In this document: positions 47,230 through 58,365 of the stretch, piece by piece
Position numbering within the stretch: position 1 is the first letter of the stretch
Layout: every line of letters starts with the position of its first letter
Notes under the pieces: model-generated
What the model saw: the letters and a program-made list of their open reading frames with translations, nothing else
The model's database searches: none
What the model was told of the DNA's origin: nothing
Translations under genes and position numbers: made by a program
DNA from: Linnemannia elongata
Taxonomy: Eukaryota; Mortierellomycota; Mortierellomycetes; Mortierellales; Mortierellaceae
Assembly: GCA_036320915.1 (NCBI GenBank)
Contig: JAXBDG010000009.1
Span: forward strand, 682,001 to 746,000
Direction: 5' to 3'
Length of the DNA: 64,000 bases

Positions 47230-50200
47230 TTAAGTGTAAAGATCGATCGGGTGATTGTAGTCCTTGGGATAGCAAAAGTTGTGCGACTGAATCTCGTCCC
47301 GCAAAAAGTCGAGGGGCCATTCAACGAGGTGTCCCTGGACCTTGCTAAGGTCGTTCTCCATCGCCATCCTGACATCGTTGTCTCCTGCCAGAGCGCTTGC
47401 TGTCCGCTTGACGTTCAATCGACTCTCGACCGACAGTCCCTTGGCTAATTTGCCGTGCTTTCCATCGCCGACTCCAGCGCCGTCGGTGCTGCCGTCCATC
47501 TGTTGGGCGACGGTCCTGCGAACTGAGTTGTTCTTCTCCGAGTCTGCAGAAACGACGCTTCCTTGAAGCCTCTCCTGGTTCAGCTCCTCAGTCTTTTCCC
47601 GGGTCTTCTCATGCGCAGTAACGCGCTCGTCCGTCCGAAGGTCCTTCTCACTCGACTTTCCTCGGCTCTGTCTCAACTTGAGCCCGCTGTCGGCAGAAGG
47701 ATCCTGTCGAATGATACGCTCGTCTCTGGCCTTGTCCTTGACAGGGTTCTCATCGTCGCCCGAGTCGTCATCCTGCAGAGCTTTCTTAGCCGCACGATCC
47801 GCCACGCGGTTCTTTCGCAGAGGTCGGTGCTGCGTGTCCTCGTCTTCATCCTCTTCGCCACTGTCGTCTCCGGCCGACGTAAAATGCTCCGCCAAAGTAG
47901 GTCCCAAGATCTTGTTCATGGCTCGGTCCTTCAACGTCCTTTCCTCCTTCATGCGAGGATCCTCGATATTCGACTGGTCGTTGAATTTAGTGTAGTCAGA
48001 CCAGGTCTTGACAGTGTTGTCGGGGATACACTTGAACATCTCTCGGAAGATGAGGGTGTTCGAGTGGGCATAATGCTTCCAGATCTCCTCAAAGAAGGCT
48101 GGGTGAACAGGATCCACGAAATCGAGAAGCGAAAATGGTGGGTTGCTGCTGTTGGGTGACAAGGTTCCGTTGTGGTCGTGTCCTGAGCAGAGTCCCAAGT
48201 GCTCTGTCATCAGGTTCATCCGAAGGGTGTGGGCGAATCGGGACACCTTATAAGGAGCTCCGTTCATGGTCGAGTCGATGTAGTCCTTGTCTCGCACTAC
48301 TGCCGCAATCTCGGAATCACGGTTACCAAGCATCGAGCGCTCGTTAATGTTGGCTGTGACGATTTGAAGGAGAAAAAGGAAAATATAGTTAGGACACAAG
48401 TACAACGAAACATTGCATCAAAGAGTCTGCAGCAAGAGGAAAAATAGGGGAAGACGTTACCTGACCCGATGATGGCAACACGGTCGTCGACGATCATCAT
48501 CTTGGCGTGAATGTACACCTGCTCGGTGATGAACTGCTCGCCAAACTTGGCCCAGTTACGGAGACCGTAGAACGAAATGTACTTATGAGGCTTAGCCACA
48601 CCTGCAGTTGCAAGACGACCATAGATCGAGTTCTTTCCGTGACAGATCGTCTCATAGATGCTGAGCATGACCATGCGCACGGATGTTGCCTCAGGAGTGT
48701 TGATACCTCCCTCGAATCCAGGCACCAAAGGCAAAACGACAATCACCCTATGAAGGTGAAACCACGGAGTAAAAATACATTTGGTGGCGTTAGTAAATGC
48801 ATGCTGTCAATGTCACCCTCCGTGAAAAAGTTATTGCATGTCTCTATACATACCTAAACTTCTCCCCCGCCTTGTGAGCCTTGATAATCCTGTCTGTCAG
48901 AGCGCGACCGATACCATTGTGAACAATGGTCTTGTTGATATTCGTCGATGTGATGAAGAATTGGTTCTCTACACAATGTAAGCATTGTTTAAGGTTAGTA
49001 AGCTGCTGTATCAAATAAAAACGACGTGCAAGAAAAATACCAACACACGCAGTGAAAGTCTTTACCGATGTAGATGAAGTGCTCAGCTCGCTCGATGGCA
49101 GCGAGGTAGGCAGAGAGGATACTGCACTCAGGGTCCTTGACACCGATCGACCAGGAAGACACAGAGCGCAAGATCTGGACCTCGCAAGTTCCCTTCAAAC
49201 CCATCTCCTCCAGCTTGGACAGGTGAATATCAGGCTTGGGTAGCAAGAAGGGGATCCGTTTCTGCTTGGGCTTGGTCCTGCATAAAAAGTTCCAGCGCTG
49301 GATAAAGTGGCGAGCAACATCTCTTGAGGGCTGACCAAGGATCTGAAGCCCCACATCGTGCCAGGGCATCCTAGGGTTCTCCGCGCGATCAATCGAATCG
49401 ATGTCGGGCTTGGAGAGGTCGCAAAAGTCCTTGATACGAGGGTTGGAGTAATCCTGTCCTGGCCAACGAGGTCCGTTTCGCTCCTCCTTCGAATCTATCA
49501 GTGTGTGCTCCGGCGTGTCCCATCGTCCAAAACAGAGATCCAGTCCTCCGATGAAAGCAATCATGTTGTCGACAACAATAAGCTTCTCGTGGTGCGCCCA
49601 CCAAGCAGTCTTCAGGTTTGGTCCGTGGCGTTGTACCCAAATGTTCTCCGGGCAAAGCTTGCGAAGCAGCTTCTTAGCTCTGAGCGAGGCAAGATGCATG
49701 GCGGCATCGACCTCACTATACAATACAATATAAATCTTGACGCCCTCGTTCGCCTTGCGCCCCAGAATATCCTTCAGCGACCAGTCGATTCCGTCTCGTT
49801 GGTGGCGTCGGAGTAAAATTTCGGGCGAAAGCATCCAGTCCAAGATGTAGATGGTCTCCTTGGCCATCTCCAGGGCCTTACTCGCGTTCCAGAAGTAATC
49901 TCTTCCATCGACCAGCCATTGAGCGCTCACATCCGTTCTAACTGGCGCAAAACTATGGAATCGCTTGGGCTCCTTCCACAAAGAGGGCATCTTGCGAATA
50001 CTCTCTACAAATTGTCGACGGCGATGATCCGATTTGGCGCGGACGTGGAGCTTGAGTTCCGCATTGATAATATCGAAGGTGTGGGGGGCGTGGAGGTGGC
50101 GAGGCGACTTTGTCACCTTGAACGAAGAGTCCAGCAAAATGACGTCCAGGATTTCAGTCTATTGAGGAATGTGTAGATTGAGCCCTGGTTAGTCAATTAA

Positions 50201-52184
50201 TTTCACCACCACCTCGCAGCAGCATTCGGGTCTAAATGAGCCAAAGTGTGGTAGCTCGCAACTCAAATGAAAATAGATCGACCTACGTTTTTATGGCTGG
50301 CGGCGACAATGATGAAGGAATCACGGACAATAAAGTACTTGGATACAGGCTTGCGGTAGACCTTCTTGATCGCATTCGTTAGGGGCCCCTCGTCCATGAG
50401 TCGCTTCTGTTTAATAACGTTGAGATAGCCCTCCTTGCCCTGGTATCCACCGTCGGGAACATTGGTAAGCGTCAGAGCAGACAGCTCCAAGAACTTGCAC
50501 ATGCGCTCGGCGTCGGGCATATGCATGGCGTAGCGAATCATCTCCTGGAGGAACGTCTGGAGCTCCATGGCCAACTTGGGCGCAGCCTTGGAATCAAAGG
50601 CGTTGGCATTGTCGATGGGCGCTGTCTCCTGGTCTCCAATGTCATGTGGGTCGAGGTCGCCGGCCATCATAGACTTGCCGGTTAGACCAAAGCGAGAGCG
50701 AATGGCGGCTGGCGGTTTGGGGATCTTGAGAGTCTTTGACAGGAGTGCAGCCTCGGGGATAGGGGTATGATAAGACTCATACAGCCTGACAAAGTCCTCC
50801 AGGCTACGCTCGATCAGCCAACTGGGAAGATAATCGCCATACTGGACCTTGATGATCATGAATCGTTTGTGCTCCTTGGCCTCCTTCTCCTCCTTGTCTT
50901 TGGCTGAGAGATGAGAAGTCCGTGATTCTTTGCCCTTGTCAATGCTACTCCTCTTGCCGTCCTTGTTCCTAATCTTGGTATCCTTGGCGGTATAGGTGTA
51001 GGGCAAAATGACGACCTAATGAGCGCATTGGGTCCAACATGAACATCCAGAAGGTTAAAGGGTGTAAACAAAGGAAGAAAAAGGGACCAATTGGTGAAGC
51101 GGAAAGGTGCAAGTAAAATAAACAATCCGTCATGCATTGATGTCTAAGCTCAAGGCTCATCGAGCCACTTTTTTCCCGTTCTCCTCCTCTCCTCGTCCCA
51201 AGTAGGGGAGTGGGAATGACCCCATGTCATAGCTTTGTCCTAGTTCGGGTTGTGGGTGACACAACGGCAAACGTCCCGTGCTGATTTGCGCCAGAAACGA
51301 ACGAGGACCTAGAGCCAGTTACTGTTGCTTGGAAGCATCCAAACCGACCCAGTGAAGAAGGGCCTGGGTAAACCGGCTGACAAGCGCATTACTAGTTTTA
51401 GGGCAGGCTGTTGTTATTTTGTTCTTACCTTGACTAGGGCCAGAATGACATTCATATTCCAGTCGACATTGTCCTTGTCTGTCAAGGCGCTACCCTTGTC
51501 GTCGATCATGAAGGAGAGCCCCATGAAGACGGCTGAGGGTTGGATGAGCAGGGGAGTGAGGTTGTTCCAAAGTTGATAGTCCTCGGCAAGTGCGACCTGG
51601 TCGGTTCCCTTTCCCTTCTTGCCATCTTTTTTACCCTTAAAGAACTTGCTGAAGAAGGTCTTGAGCTGCAAGAGACGGGCGTTCTCAGCCTCCTCCTCCT
51701 CTGTCATAGGAGTGCTTAGTGAGGTCCCAGAGGTCACAGGAGGACTGAGAAGGACACTGTTGCGGTCGGTACTCTTGCGGTAACCGCCCAAGTGGAAGCG
51801 CTTGGAGCTAAAGGGGTTCTTGAACTCAAAGTCGAAGGGGTTGTCAGAAGAGGATGCAGCAGCTGGGTCTTCTGCAAGGGGTTGTTGTTGTTCCTGGTTG
51901 CTGCTGCTGTTGCTGGTGGTTGACTTTTGGTTCTGTTGTTTTTGGGGCGGCATGGAGAGGGTGATGGTGTTGTTGGCGGAGGAGGGAGGGGAAGTGGGCG
52001 AGCGAGGGGAGAGGAAAGTCTTCTTTTTGGCACCCATGGCAAACAAATGGGCGGCAGAGAGGACGATCTTGTTTTCGGTTGGGGACTGTGGGGGAGCACC
52101 CTCTGAGGGCGACTGGGAATGCATGGGTTTGGAGAGATCGACTACCGGGAGGGCCTCATCCAATGCAGGGACCTCGACAGCCAT
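47230..52184 (-). CDS. Phospholipase D, PX-PH type (Spo14/PLD1-like)
   Basis: Exons 52184-51429, 51015-50287, 50158-49066, 48968-48854, 48747-48461 and 48353-47230 encode 1367 residues. The enzyme should hydrolyse phosphatidylcholine to phosphatidic acid and choline at membranes. A disordered N-terminus (1-200) is followed by a PX-like region (about 230-430), a PH-like region (about 445-560) and the two catalytic HKD motifs: HHEKLIVVDNMIAFIGG (HKD1 at 685-692) and [26 protein letters not shown] (HKD2 at 978-985). Residues ~1150-1330 are a charged, disordered insertion. The terminal segment GHLVEWPLDFLRDE...LYT matches the conserved tail of eukaryotic PLDs, which ends in a functionally needed hydrophobic-Thr. 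Two of the five exon joins fall between HKD2 and its flanks but keep the motif intact. Confidence 0.95.
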
Positions 52185-52356
52185 AGTGGGCAAAGAGAGT
52201 TAATTGTTTGTGCTGGAGAGTTTGTTATTTGAAGGTGTGAAGAGGAGAAAAGAGGCGGAGAAAAAGGAGGGGAAGTATGGCGGGATGGCGGGGGTGAAGG
52301 ATGGATGAGTGCGAACGGGGAAGTGGACAAAAGGAGAGAAGGAAGAGGCGAGAGAG

Positions 52357-52434
<78 letters not shown>

Positions 52435-53133
52435 TAGAAAAATAAGAGAGCAATACAGCACAGGCAAGCAAGCAATAATAATTAGGATAATTGACTCCGC
52501 TTGAAAGTACTTTCTGTCCGTTCTCAGGACCGATGTTGATGGTGCCTGTTCAAATAATGTATGCAATGGCGAGTGCAAAGTTAAAAAGGATGGTCGCATA
52601 CAGAGAACCTATCACGTGTATATCTTTCGGAACGCATTCCCCTAGAAAACTATAACTAGACGAATGCTTTGCCACTTTTGGGGTCCGGCTACATGTTTTG
52701 TTGTCAACAACTACGTAGTGGTGAAGTGAGAAAGAATTAGGTGGGTCTTCGTTCATCTCCACTCCGCCAAGCGACGCCGAAACGCGTCAATGGGTTCGAA
52801 ATATCCAATCGGACAGACAAACATCTCGCCCAATTCATGCATCGAATCCGTTGTCTCACAAAAAAGAAGCATGAGATCTGAAAAAAGAAAACTTTTCCTC
52901 TCTCCTTCCTCACCCACCCAGCAACCCGGCTATTCTCTCGTTCTCATTCCCAGCCTCTCCCGGACCCACCCTCTCCTCATTCCTACTTAAACTCGTCAGT
53001 GAATCGTCTCTCCTCCCTCTTCTCTTCCTTACCTATCACTTCAACTCAACTTTAACACTACGCAGTTCACACTCTAAATTTTTCAAGCACCTACCTACCT
53101 TCAACTTTCCTCCAACACGCACTACAAGCAAGC
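52185..53133. promoter_or_regulatory. Divergent promoter region with long AG tract
   Basis: 949 bp between the phospholipase D start (-) and the disordered-protein start (+). It holds an 81-bp AG tract on the PLD side and a pyrimidine-rich stretch (52890-53120) on the other. No further gene is seen. Confidence 0.55.
52351..52431. repeat. (AG)n microsatellite, 81 bp
   Basis: AG repeat with one interruption (GCG near 52359). Read as CT on the phospholipase D coding strand, it lies 167-247 nt upstream of that gene's ATG and so in the probable leader or core promoter. Length polymorphism is likely. Confidence 0.95.
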
Positions 53134-53984
53134 ATGAGTCAGCACGAACAAAATGTAGTAGGCTCGATCGACCCATTCCCCCACACTTCAAGCGATCAAG
53201 TCAACACTAGCTCCACCCCATTGAGAGTCGACTCTAACAACCTCTATGGATCCACCCATCATACCGCAAGCCCGTCCGTTGGAGGCGAGCTCTTTCAACA
53301 GAGCCAAGCTCCTCTTGACTCATCCTCAGCCCCCAAAACAACAGCAACAACCACGACCACAACACCAATAACAACGGAATCGACGACAACTCAAGGCAGG
53401 AAGCCGTCCTTGACCGATACATTGATTGCCGGCGCCGCCACCGCCGCCACAACAGCTACCAACGCGGCGACCAATGCAGTTGCAGCTGCACGGAGATTAG
53501 TGGGCAACGACGGATCGTCCGTGATCGACCTCGATGGCGAGACACCTGATACCGTTCAGACAGAGGAGACCTCATCATCGTCCCAGGGTGGCATTCTCAA
53601 CTTTATGAAGTCTTCGTCCACCAACAATGGACTCGAGTTCTCTCAACGCACACTGTCGTCTGGCAAGCACAAGAACCATTCGCCCTATCACCACGTATCG
53701 TCAGCAACAGCTGCAGAAACATCTGTCCCAGCCTCTTTTAATACAATCGTTCATCATGACGCCATACAACACCCTATGAAAAGCGTTACGTCAAACGACA
53801 CCATCTCTCAGACAACCGCACAGGACAACAACACGCAACACCCTATGCAGCAGCGACAAAATCCCATGCAACAAGTCATGCCAGTCAACGCCCGAACAGC
53901 GGCGCTAGTGCCAGGGCCTACAAACATCACCTTCGAGAAACCACCAGTAAGTGTTCTCAAACATGCCCACACAAAAACACCGTC

Positions 53985-54034
<50 letters not shown>

Positions 54035-55256
54035 TCCCGTTCATGCCGTTTACATTTAATTTTTTTCTCTGTTTCTCGCACAGATCACAAGAACCAACAA
54101 CATGGAACCAACCTCAACCACCTCCACAACCGCCGCCGCACCCACCACTTCAATCCTCCCAAGGAGAGGCAGCATCGCCGGCCAAACAGCCGTCCTGAAA
54201 GAACCTCACAACACCCTCTACGTTACCCGCCAAGGCGGTGCTAGGAATCAAGCTCTCGGTGTCGACCAACCCTCAGTCTCCTCAACATCCGAAACCATAA
54301 AGACCAAGACCCACTCCGGCTTGGGCGTTGATAAACCCATCTACGTTGGCGTCCACGAAGACTCCACGACCCAAGTCCGCAGACGCAGCAGTCTCCACGT
54401 CGACAAGACGCCCGTTTTTTCGCAGAATGATCTCAACGACCCAAATGACAAGGAACAGAACTCGTATACTGGAAACCTGGTTGAGGCCAACTCTGTCGCT
54501 GGTAATGAGAAACCAGCTTCCCCAAAGGATCCACTCCCTCTCCGTCGACGATCGTCCTTCAACGGTTTGAATGTCGACCCTCCCACTGTCGCGACTAGCA
54601 AAATTGCCGGATCGGGCTCGACCGACAATACCAACACCAACCGCCCCAAGGGAACCTACAACTCTGGATACAACGTCGATCGCGCGGGACACCACGATCG
54701 AAAGACCTCCGGTTTTGGAGTCGACAAACCTGCAGTCGTCACCCACCAAATGGCCGCCACCACTAAAATGCAAACTCCTTCCCCAATTTTCCCAGGTTCC
54801 AACAGCACAACCACAACAACCAACAGCAGGAGCCACTCCCCAACCTTCAACAAACTCCACAACTCACAAAACAGTACCATCCACCCATACTCCACCACGG
54901 CCACAACCTCCGAGACCGTGATCAACCCCGCAGAGATGGGTCCCACAGTCACCTACCAAAACCCTGCCAGATTCTCAACCTCTGCGTCTGCCGATACCGA
55001 AGTCATTCCTGTCGAATACAATGGCCCCATCCCAGAAGTCAAACCTGGCGAGCAAATCATCTGGGTTAAGAAGACTATTGTCCAGACTGAACACTATGAC
55101 GGCGCTCATGACAACACCAGTGGTCTCATGCCACCAGCACCTACACAGGATTCTGGTACCCAGAAGCGTCGTGGCAGTTTAGGTTCGCTTTGGGATCGTA
55201 TCCGTGGTCGCCGCACTAGTGCTGTCTCGATGGATAAGGGCAAGCAACGAACGTAA
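53134..55256 (+). CDS. Intrinsically disordered protein with VDKP-type repeats and RRxS motifs
   Basis: Two exons, 53134-53946 and 54084-55256, encode 661 residues. I recognise no folded domain except a possible short helix (TLIAGAATAATTATNAATNAVAAARRLVG). The composition is Ser/Thr/Asn/Pro-rich. From residue 328 a degenerate motif of the form (L/F)xVD(K/Q/P)P recurs six times (328-336, 351-359, 374-383, 432-440, 467-473, 482-490). It is interspersed with basophilic kinase-type sites (RRGS, RRRSS twice, KRRGS). The C-terminus is basic (RIRGRRTSAVSMDKGKQRT). A scaffold or regulatory phosphoprotein is a reasonable guess, not a finding. The 137-nt intron carries an A43 run; reading through it would give a false poly-Lys extension. 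AATAAA is at 55296-55301. Confidence 0.8.
53988..54030. repeat. A43 homopolymer in an intron
   Basis: Forty-three consecutive A within the single intron of the disordered-protein gene, the longest homopolymer in the window. Confidence 0.95.
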
Positions 55257-55446
55257 AGAACCATAGACACGATTCTCACTCTTCTTGCAATTTTTAATAA
55301 AATGTCTAATTTGTGTCTTTTTATTCTCCTCGGATGAAAAAGATGGTATTATGGTACAAGATAACTTTGGATGGTATTACATGAATATAAGGGATATAGC
55401 AATAAGATGGTAATTGGAGTATGGTCGTGAGTTCAGGAGCCTTAGG

Positions 55447-57419
55447 CTACGAGAAGCAAGTGCCGTCCCACTCCAGACCAACATAGTCGTCGACAACACC
55501 CTTGGTATGGATCCGCTTGCGCATGATGACGCCAATGTCCTTGGGAATCGCAGGCCATTCTTTACAATACTGGAAGCCCCATTTCTGGTAGACCTTGACG
55601 ACCGGTCCGAGCGCATAAAGGAGGATGTCCTTGTTCCTCAACGCGGCCAGTGTCTCGATTCTTGCCATCATCATCGCTCCGATTCCAGACTTTTGGTGCT
55701 CCTGGGAGACGCAGATCTTGTCGACGTAGATGTAGCCCTTCATGAAGATAAACTGCGTGACTCCACGAACGGTCATCAGAGCTGGGTCGTCAGAAGGCTG
55801 GGATGAGCAAAAAATATCCACCGTAAAGTTGTCGTCCAAGCTAGAATCCAATGAGAGGTCCATGTTGTACTGGTAGAACGACCGCTGGACAAGTTCGCTC
55901 GCCTGATCAAACAACTCCTTTTGCGCCTTGTCGTATTTCAGAGCGAGTTCGGACTGGATCGTGAAGCAGAACCCTGTCAGATAGATGTTGACCGTGTCCG
56001 TGAGCACATCCGGGTAATAAATGACTCCTGACTCCACACACGCGCCTTTGTCGTTGTTTCGGTTCAGAATCGCTGGGTGACGGTGTTGTAACTTTTGGTT
56101 CTTGTCCGCGTCCAAATCGGGGTTGTATTCCCAGCAGATACTCAGATAGTTACCCAGATTCTTTTGAGGATTGCCCCAACCGCAGATGCTAACTATTGTG
56201 CACAAAATCAAAGCAATCAACAACCACGGTAAGCATCAGGTTTTTGTCACTCGACCGTTGAATTATTTAGTACGCAAATAAGAACTTACGCTTGCGCTTC
56301 TTGAACAGCGATGTCTCACGCGCCAGTTTCGACGAAGACATGTAGTTGGCCAAACGCTTGGTACGCCAAGCATCATCTCGCTCATTCCAGCTGACAAAGT
56401 CGACGGACTCATGAAGCTTCAACTGCTTGTACTGTGTCTTGCGCTTCTCGAGTGACTCAAATGATGCCGATCCCGTCAGTGATAGATCGTCGACTCCTTT
56501 GATAGGCAGCCTTGGAGGTCGTGGTCGAAGGTTGTGTCGGGCAACAAACTGCACTTTTGGTGCTTCGCCTTCCTTGCTAGGGAGTGCGAGGCTCGTTTGC
56601 CTGGTTTTTGAGATGGCTGGTAATGAAACTACGAAGTTTCGACATACAGGAAATGTTTAGGTAAATGAAAATTCCTTTGGCACGAGATACTTTGCAACAA
56701 AACAGTGAAGAAACAACTTACGGCCTCGACTTTTGAACTGGGCGTTGTATCTTTTGCCCCGCTGATCCTCATGAAAGGCGCGAACCTTCTCCTTGCGTTC
56801 CAGGGTTTTGTATGCCTCTGTCTTCATGAGGCTACTTCGGGCGCCACTCTTGAACTGCAACCGCCGCTTAAATTTGTCCAGCTCAACTCTCCTGGGTGAT
56901 GCGGGGATAAACTTTTCCAGTTCCTTTGGAAACATTGAATGAATACTGGACCCTCGAGGTGTAGTGATAGTTTCGCCTAATTGGTCGTAGAAAAGGGGAT
57001 GAATGATATTTTCAATTAGTGTCAGGGTTTAAACATAAGGGAAGCTTTGGCGATCCTGAGTTTTTTTCTTGAGCGCGAGCCGTAACAAAGCCATCCTTAC
57101 CATGACCGACATAGTCCGCCATCTTTTTTCTCAAACGGTCGCTTCGCCGATTCCCTGAAGGTGTGGCTAGTGATTCCTCGACAACTACAAGAAGTGAAGA
57201 AAATGCAACGTATTTCTCAGCAACAGTTGTTTGCTTTTTTTTTTTTTTTTTTTTTTTGGCAAGATTATAATTTTCACGGAACACATCATCAACAACGCAA
57301 ATCTTACTCTGGACTGTACGCGCTCGAGTTTTGCGTGGAGGTGTTTTAGCGCCATCTTCCAAAATAAGTTCTTCTCGCCCTAGCTCGGCGGGCTGCTTTG
57401 GTGGGCGTGGGGATAACAT
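55447..57419 (-). CDS. GNAT-type N-acetyltransferase domain protein
   Basis: Exons 57419-57308, 57184-57101, 56976-56722, 56628-56290 and 56192-55447 encode about 511 residues. The N-terminal half is basic and disordered (RRSDRLRKK, PRRVELDKFKRRLQFKSG), suggesting nuclear or nucleic-acid contact. The C-terminal half ends in a GNAT fold: beta4 with IYVDKICVSQEHQKSGIGAMMM, where Q430-G435 fit the acetyl-CoA pyrophosphate loop Q/RxxGxG/A, then VYQKWGFQYCKEWP, the usual Y..GF segment. The substrate is unknown. The start ATG at 57419 is the first in its exon, but the frame stays open upstream, so an extra 5' exon cannot be excluded. The acceptor of exon 4 could also be 12 nt further in (56616), which keeps the frame. 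Confidence 0.8.
57235..57257. repeat. T23 homopolymer in GNAT gene intron 1
   Basis: Twenty-three consecutive T on the plus strand (A in the transcript sense), inside the 123-nt first intron. Reading through it yields a false poly-Lys stretch. Confidence 0.95.
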
Positions 57420-58282
57420 ACTGTTGGTGTCCTGCAATGCTGTATAACGACTGGTGGAGTAAACATAAGACCAACTGTTAGTTATGTTGTTCCAGTTGCT
57501 AATTCATATCCTGACTTCCTGTGTAGATTAAAATCCAAATCAAAAGGTTTGTTCCTTGTTGCTAGTTGCAAGTTGACGCCCTTGAAAAGTCTGCGCCATC
57601 AAACAAAAGGCGGGTCTTCATGTGATTCGGTTTCATTCCAGTCAGTTCCTACTGCAATGGTTTTAGTCATCTATCCTGGTCGCGACTTACTTCTCTACGT
57701 CTACACAGCCTCCTTCTGAGTGTCCTGGAGTTCAAGATTTCCTGCAAATATAGACCGACGTATTCTTTGTTGCGCTTGGTCACTAATGGAAAGTAAAAAG
57801 GTTGACGTGATTCTTCTGCGCAATGGATTCGAGTGGCAGCGGTTTGAGTGGTCGTTCTCGGAAGGTATAGAGCGAGTGGTGATGAGAATCAGACCCCGAC
57901 AACGGCTATGCGGTGCGTCCGGAGTGGAAAAGGATGTACTGGAAGCTGTTGGGTAGCGAAGGAGTGCTGTTACAGAGTTGATGGTGCAGAACAAAAAACG
58001 AAATGTCGTTTTCCCATGACCCTACAAATTAATATAAAATGGTCTTCGTTGTGACCGCTTGAAAATTGCATGGCTCCAGAACACACTTTTTTTCCTGATA
58101 TTTTAACCCGGTGTATGGGGCCAATCCCACACCAAACAATTCTTCAAGCGGCTTAACCGATAGCCATTACAAATTTGAGCAGTTTTCGCCAAAAGTTAGA
58201 GTTCCTGGGGCCCTGGTTCCCGATCTGAGTAAATCACAATGTTAATACGGTCATACAATTCAATGCCATCATCCAATTACAA
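57420..58282. other. Intergenic upstream of the tRNA, with a possible small inverted-repeat element
   Basis: 863 bp between the GNAT start and the tRNA. Short open frames on both strands show no recognisable protein. The segment 58068-58216 may be a decayed inverted-repeat element (separate entry). Confidence 0.55.
58068..58216. mobile_element. Possible MITE-like element with imperfect terminal inverted repeats
   Basis: The left end TGGCTCCAGAACACACTTTT and the reverse complement of the right end, GGGCCCCAGGAACTCTAACT, agree at about 13 of the first 17 aligned positions, allowing one gap. The ~150-bp interior does not code. No target-site duplication is clear. The tRNA begins about 65 bp beyond it, and small elements often lie near tRNA genes. 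This is a weak call. Confidence 0.3.
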
Positions 58283-58365
58283 CCGAAAATAGCTCAGTTG
58301 GTAGAGCGGGAGACTGTAGTTTGTCTGTCATCTCTAGGTCCCTGGTTCAAATCCGGGTTTTCGGA
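58283..58365 (+). tRNA. tRNA-Tyr (GTA) with 10-nt intron
   Basis: The cloverleaf folds fully. Acceptor CCGAAAA pairs with TTTTCGG and the discriminator A is at 58365. The D arm is AGCTCAGTTGGTAGAGC. The anticodon stem GGAGA pairs with TCTCT. The T arm CCTGG-TTCAAAT-CCGGG is standard. The anticodon GTA is at 58316-58318 and the intron TTTGTCTGTC at 58320-58329, directly after G37, the canonical nuclear position. Eukaryotic tRNA-Tyr genes usually carry an intron, cut by the tRNA splicing endonuclease. A TTTT stretch at 58371-58374 and a longer T run near 58392 are Pol III terminator candidates. CCA is not encoded. Confidence 0.95.

Noticed and set aside
53947..54198. Continuous open frame through the poly-A tract giving a poly-Lys protein
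   Set aside because: GTAAGTG donor and CACAG acceptor define an intron, and the downstream exon continues in another frame with the repeated VDKP motifs.
57185..57307. Open frame with poly-Lys between GNAT exons 1 and 2
   Set aside because: GTAAGA donor and TTGTAG acceptor remove it and the flanking exons join in frame.
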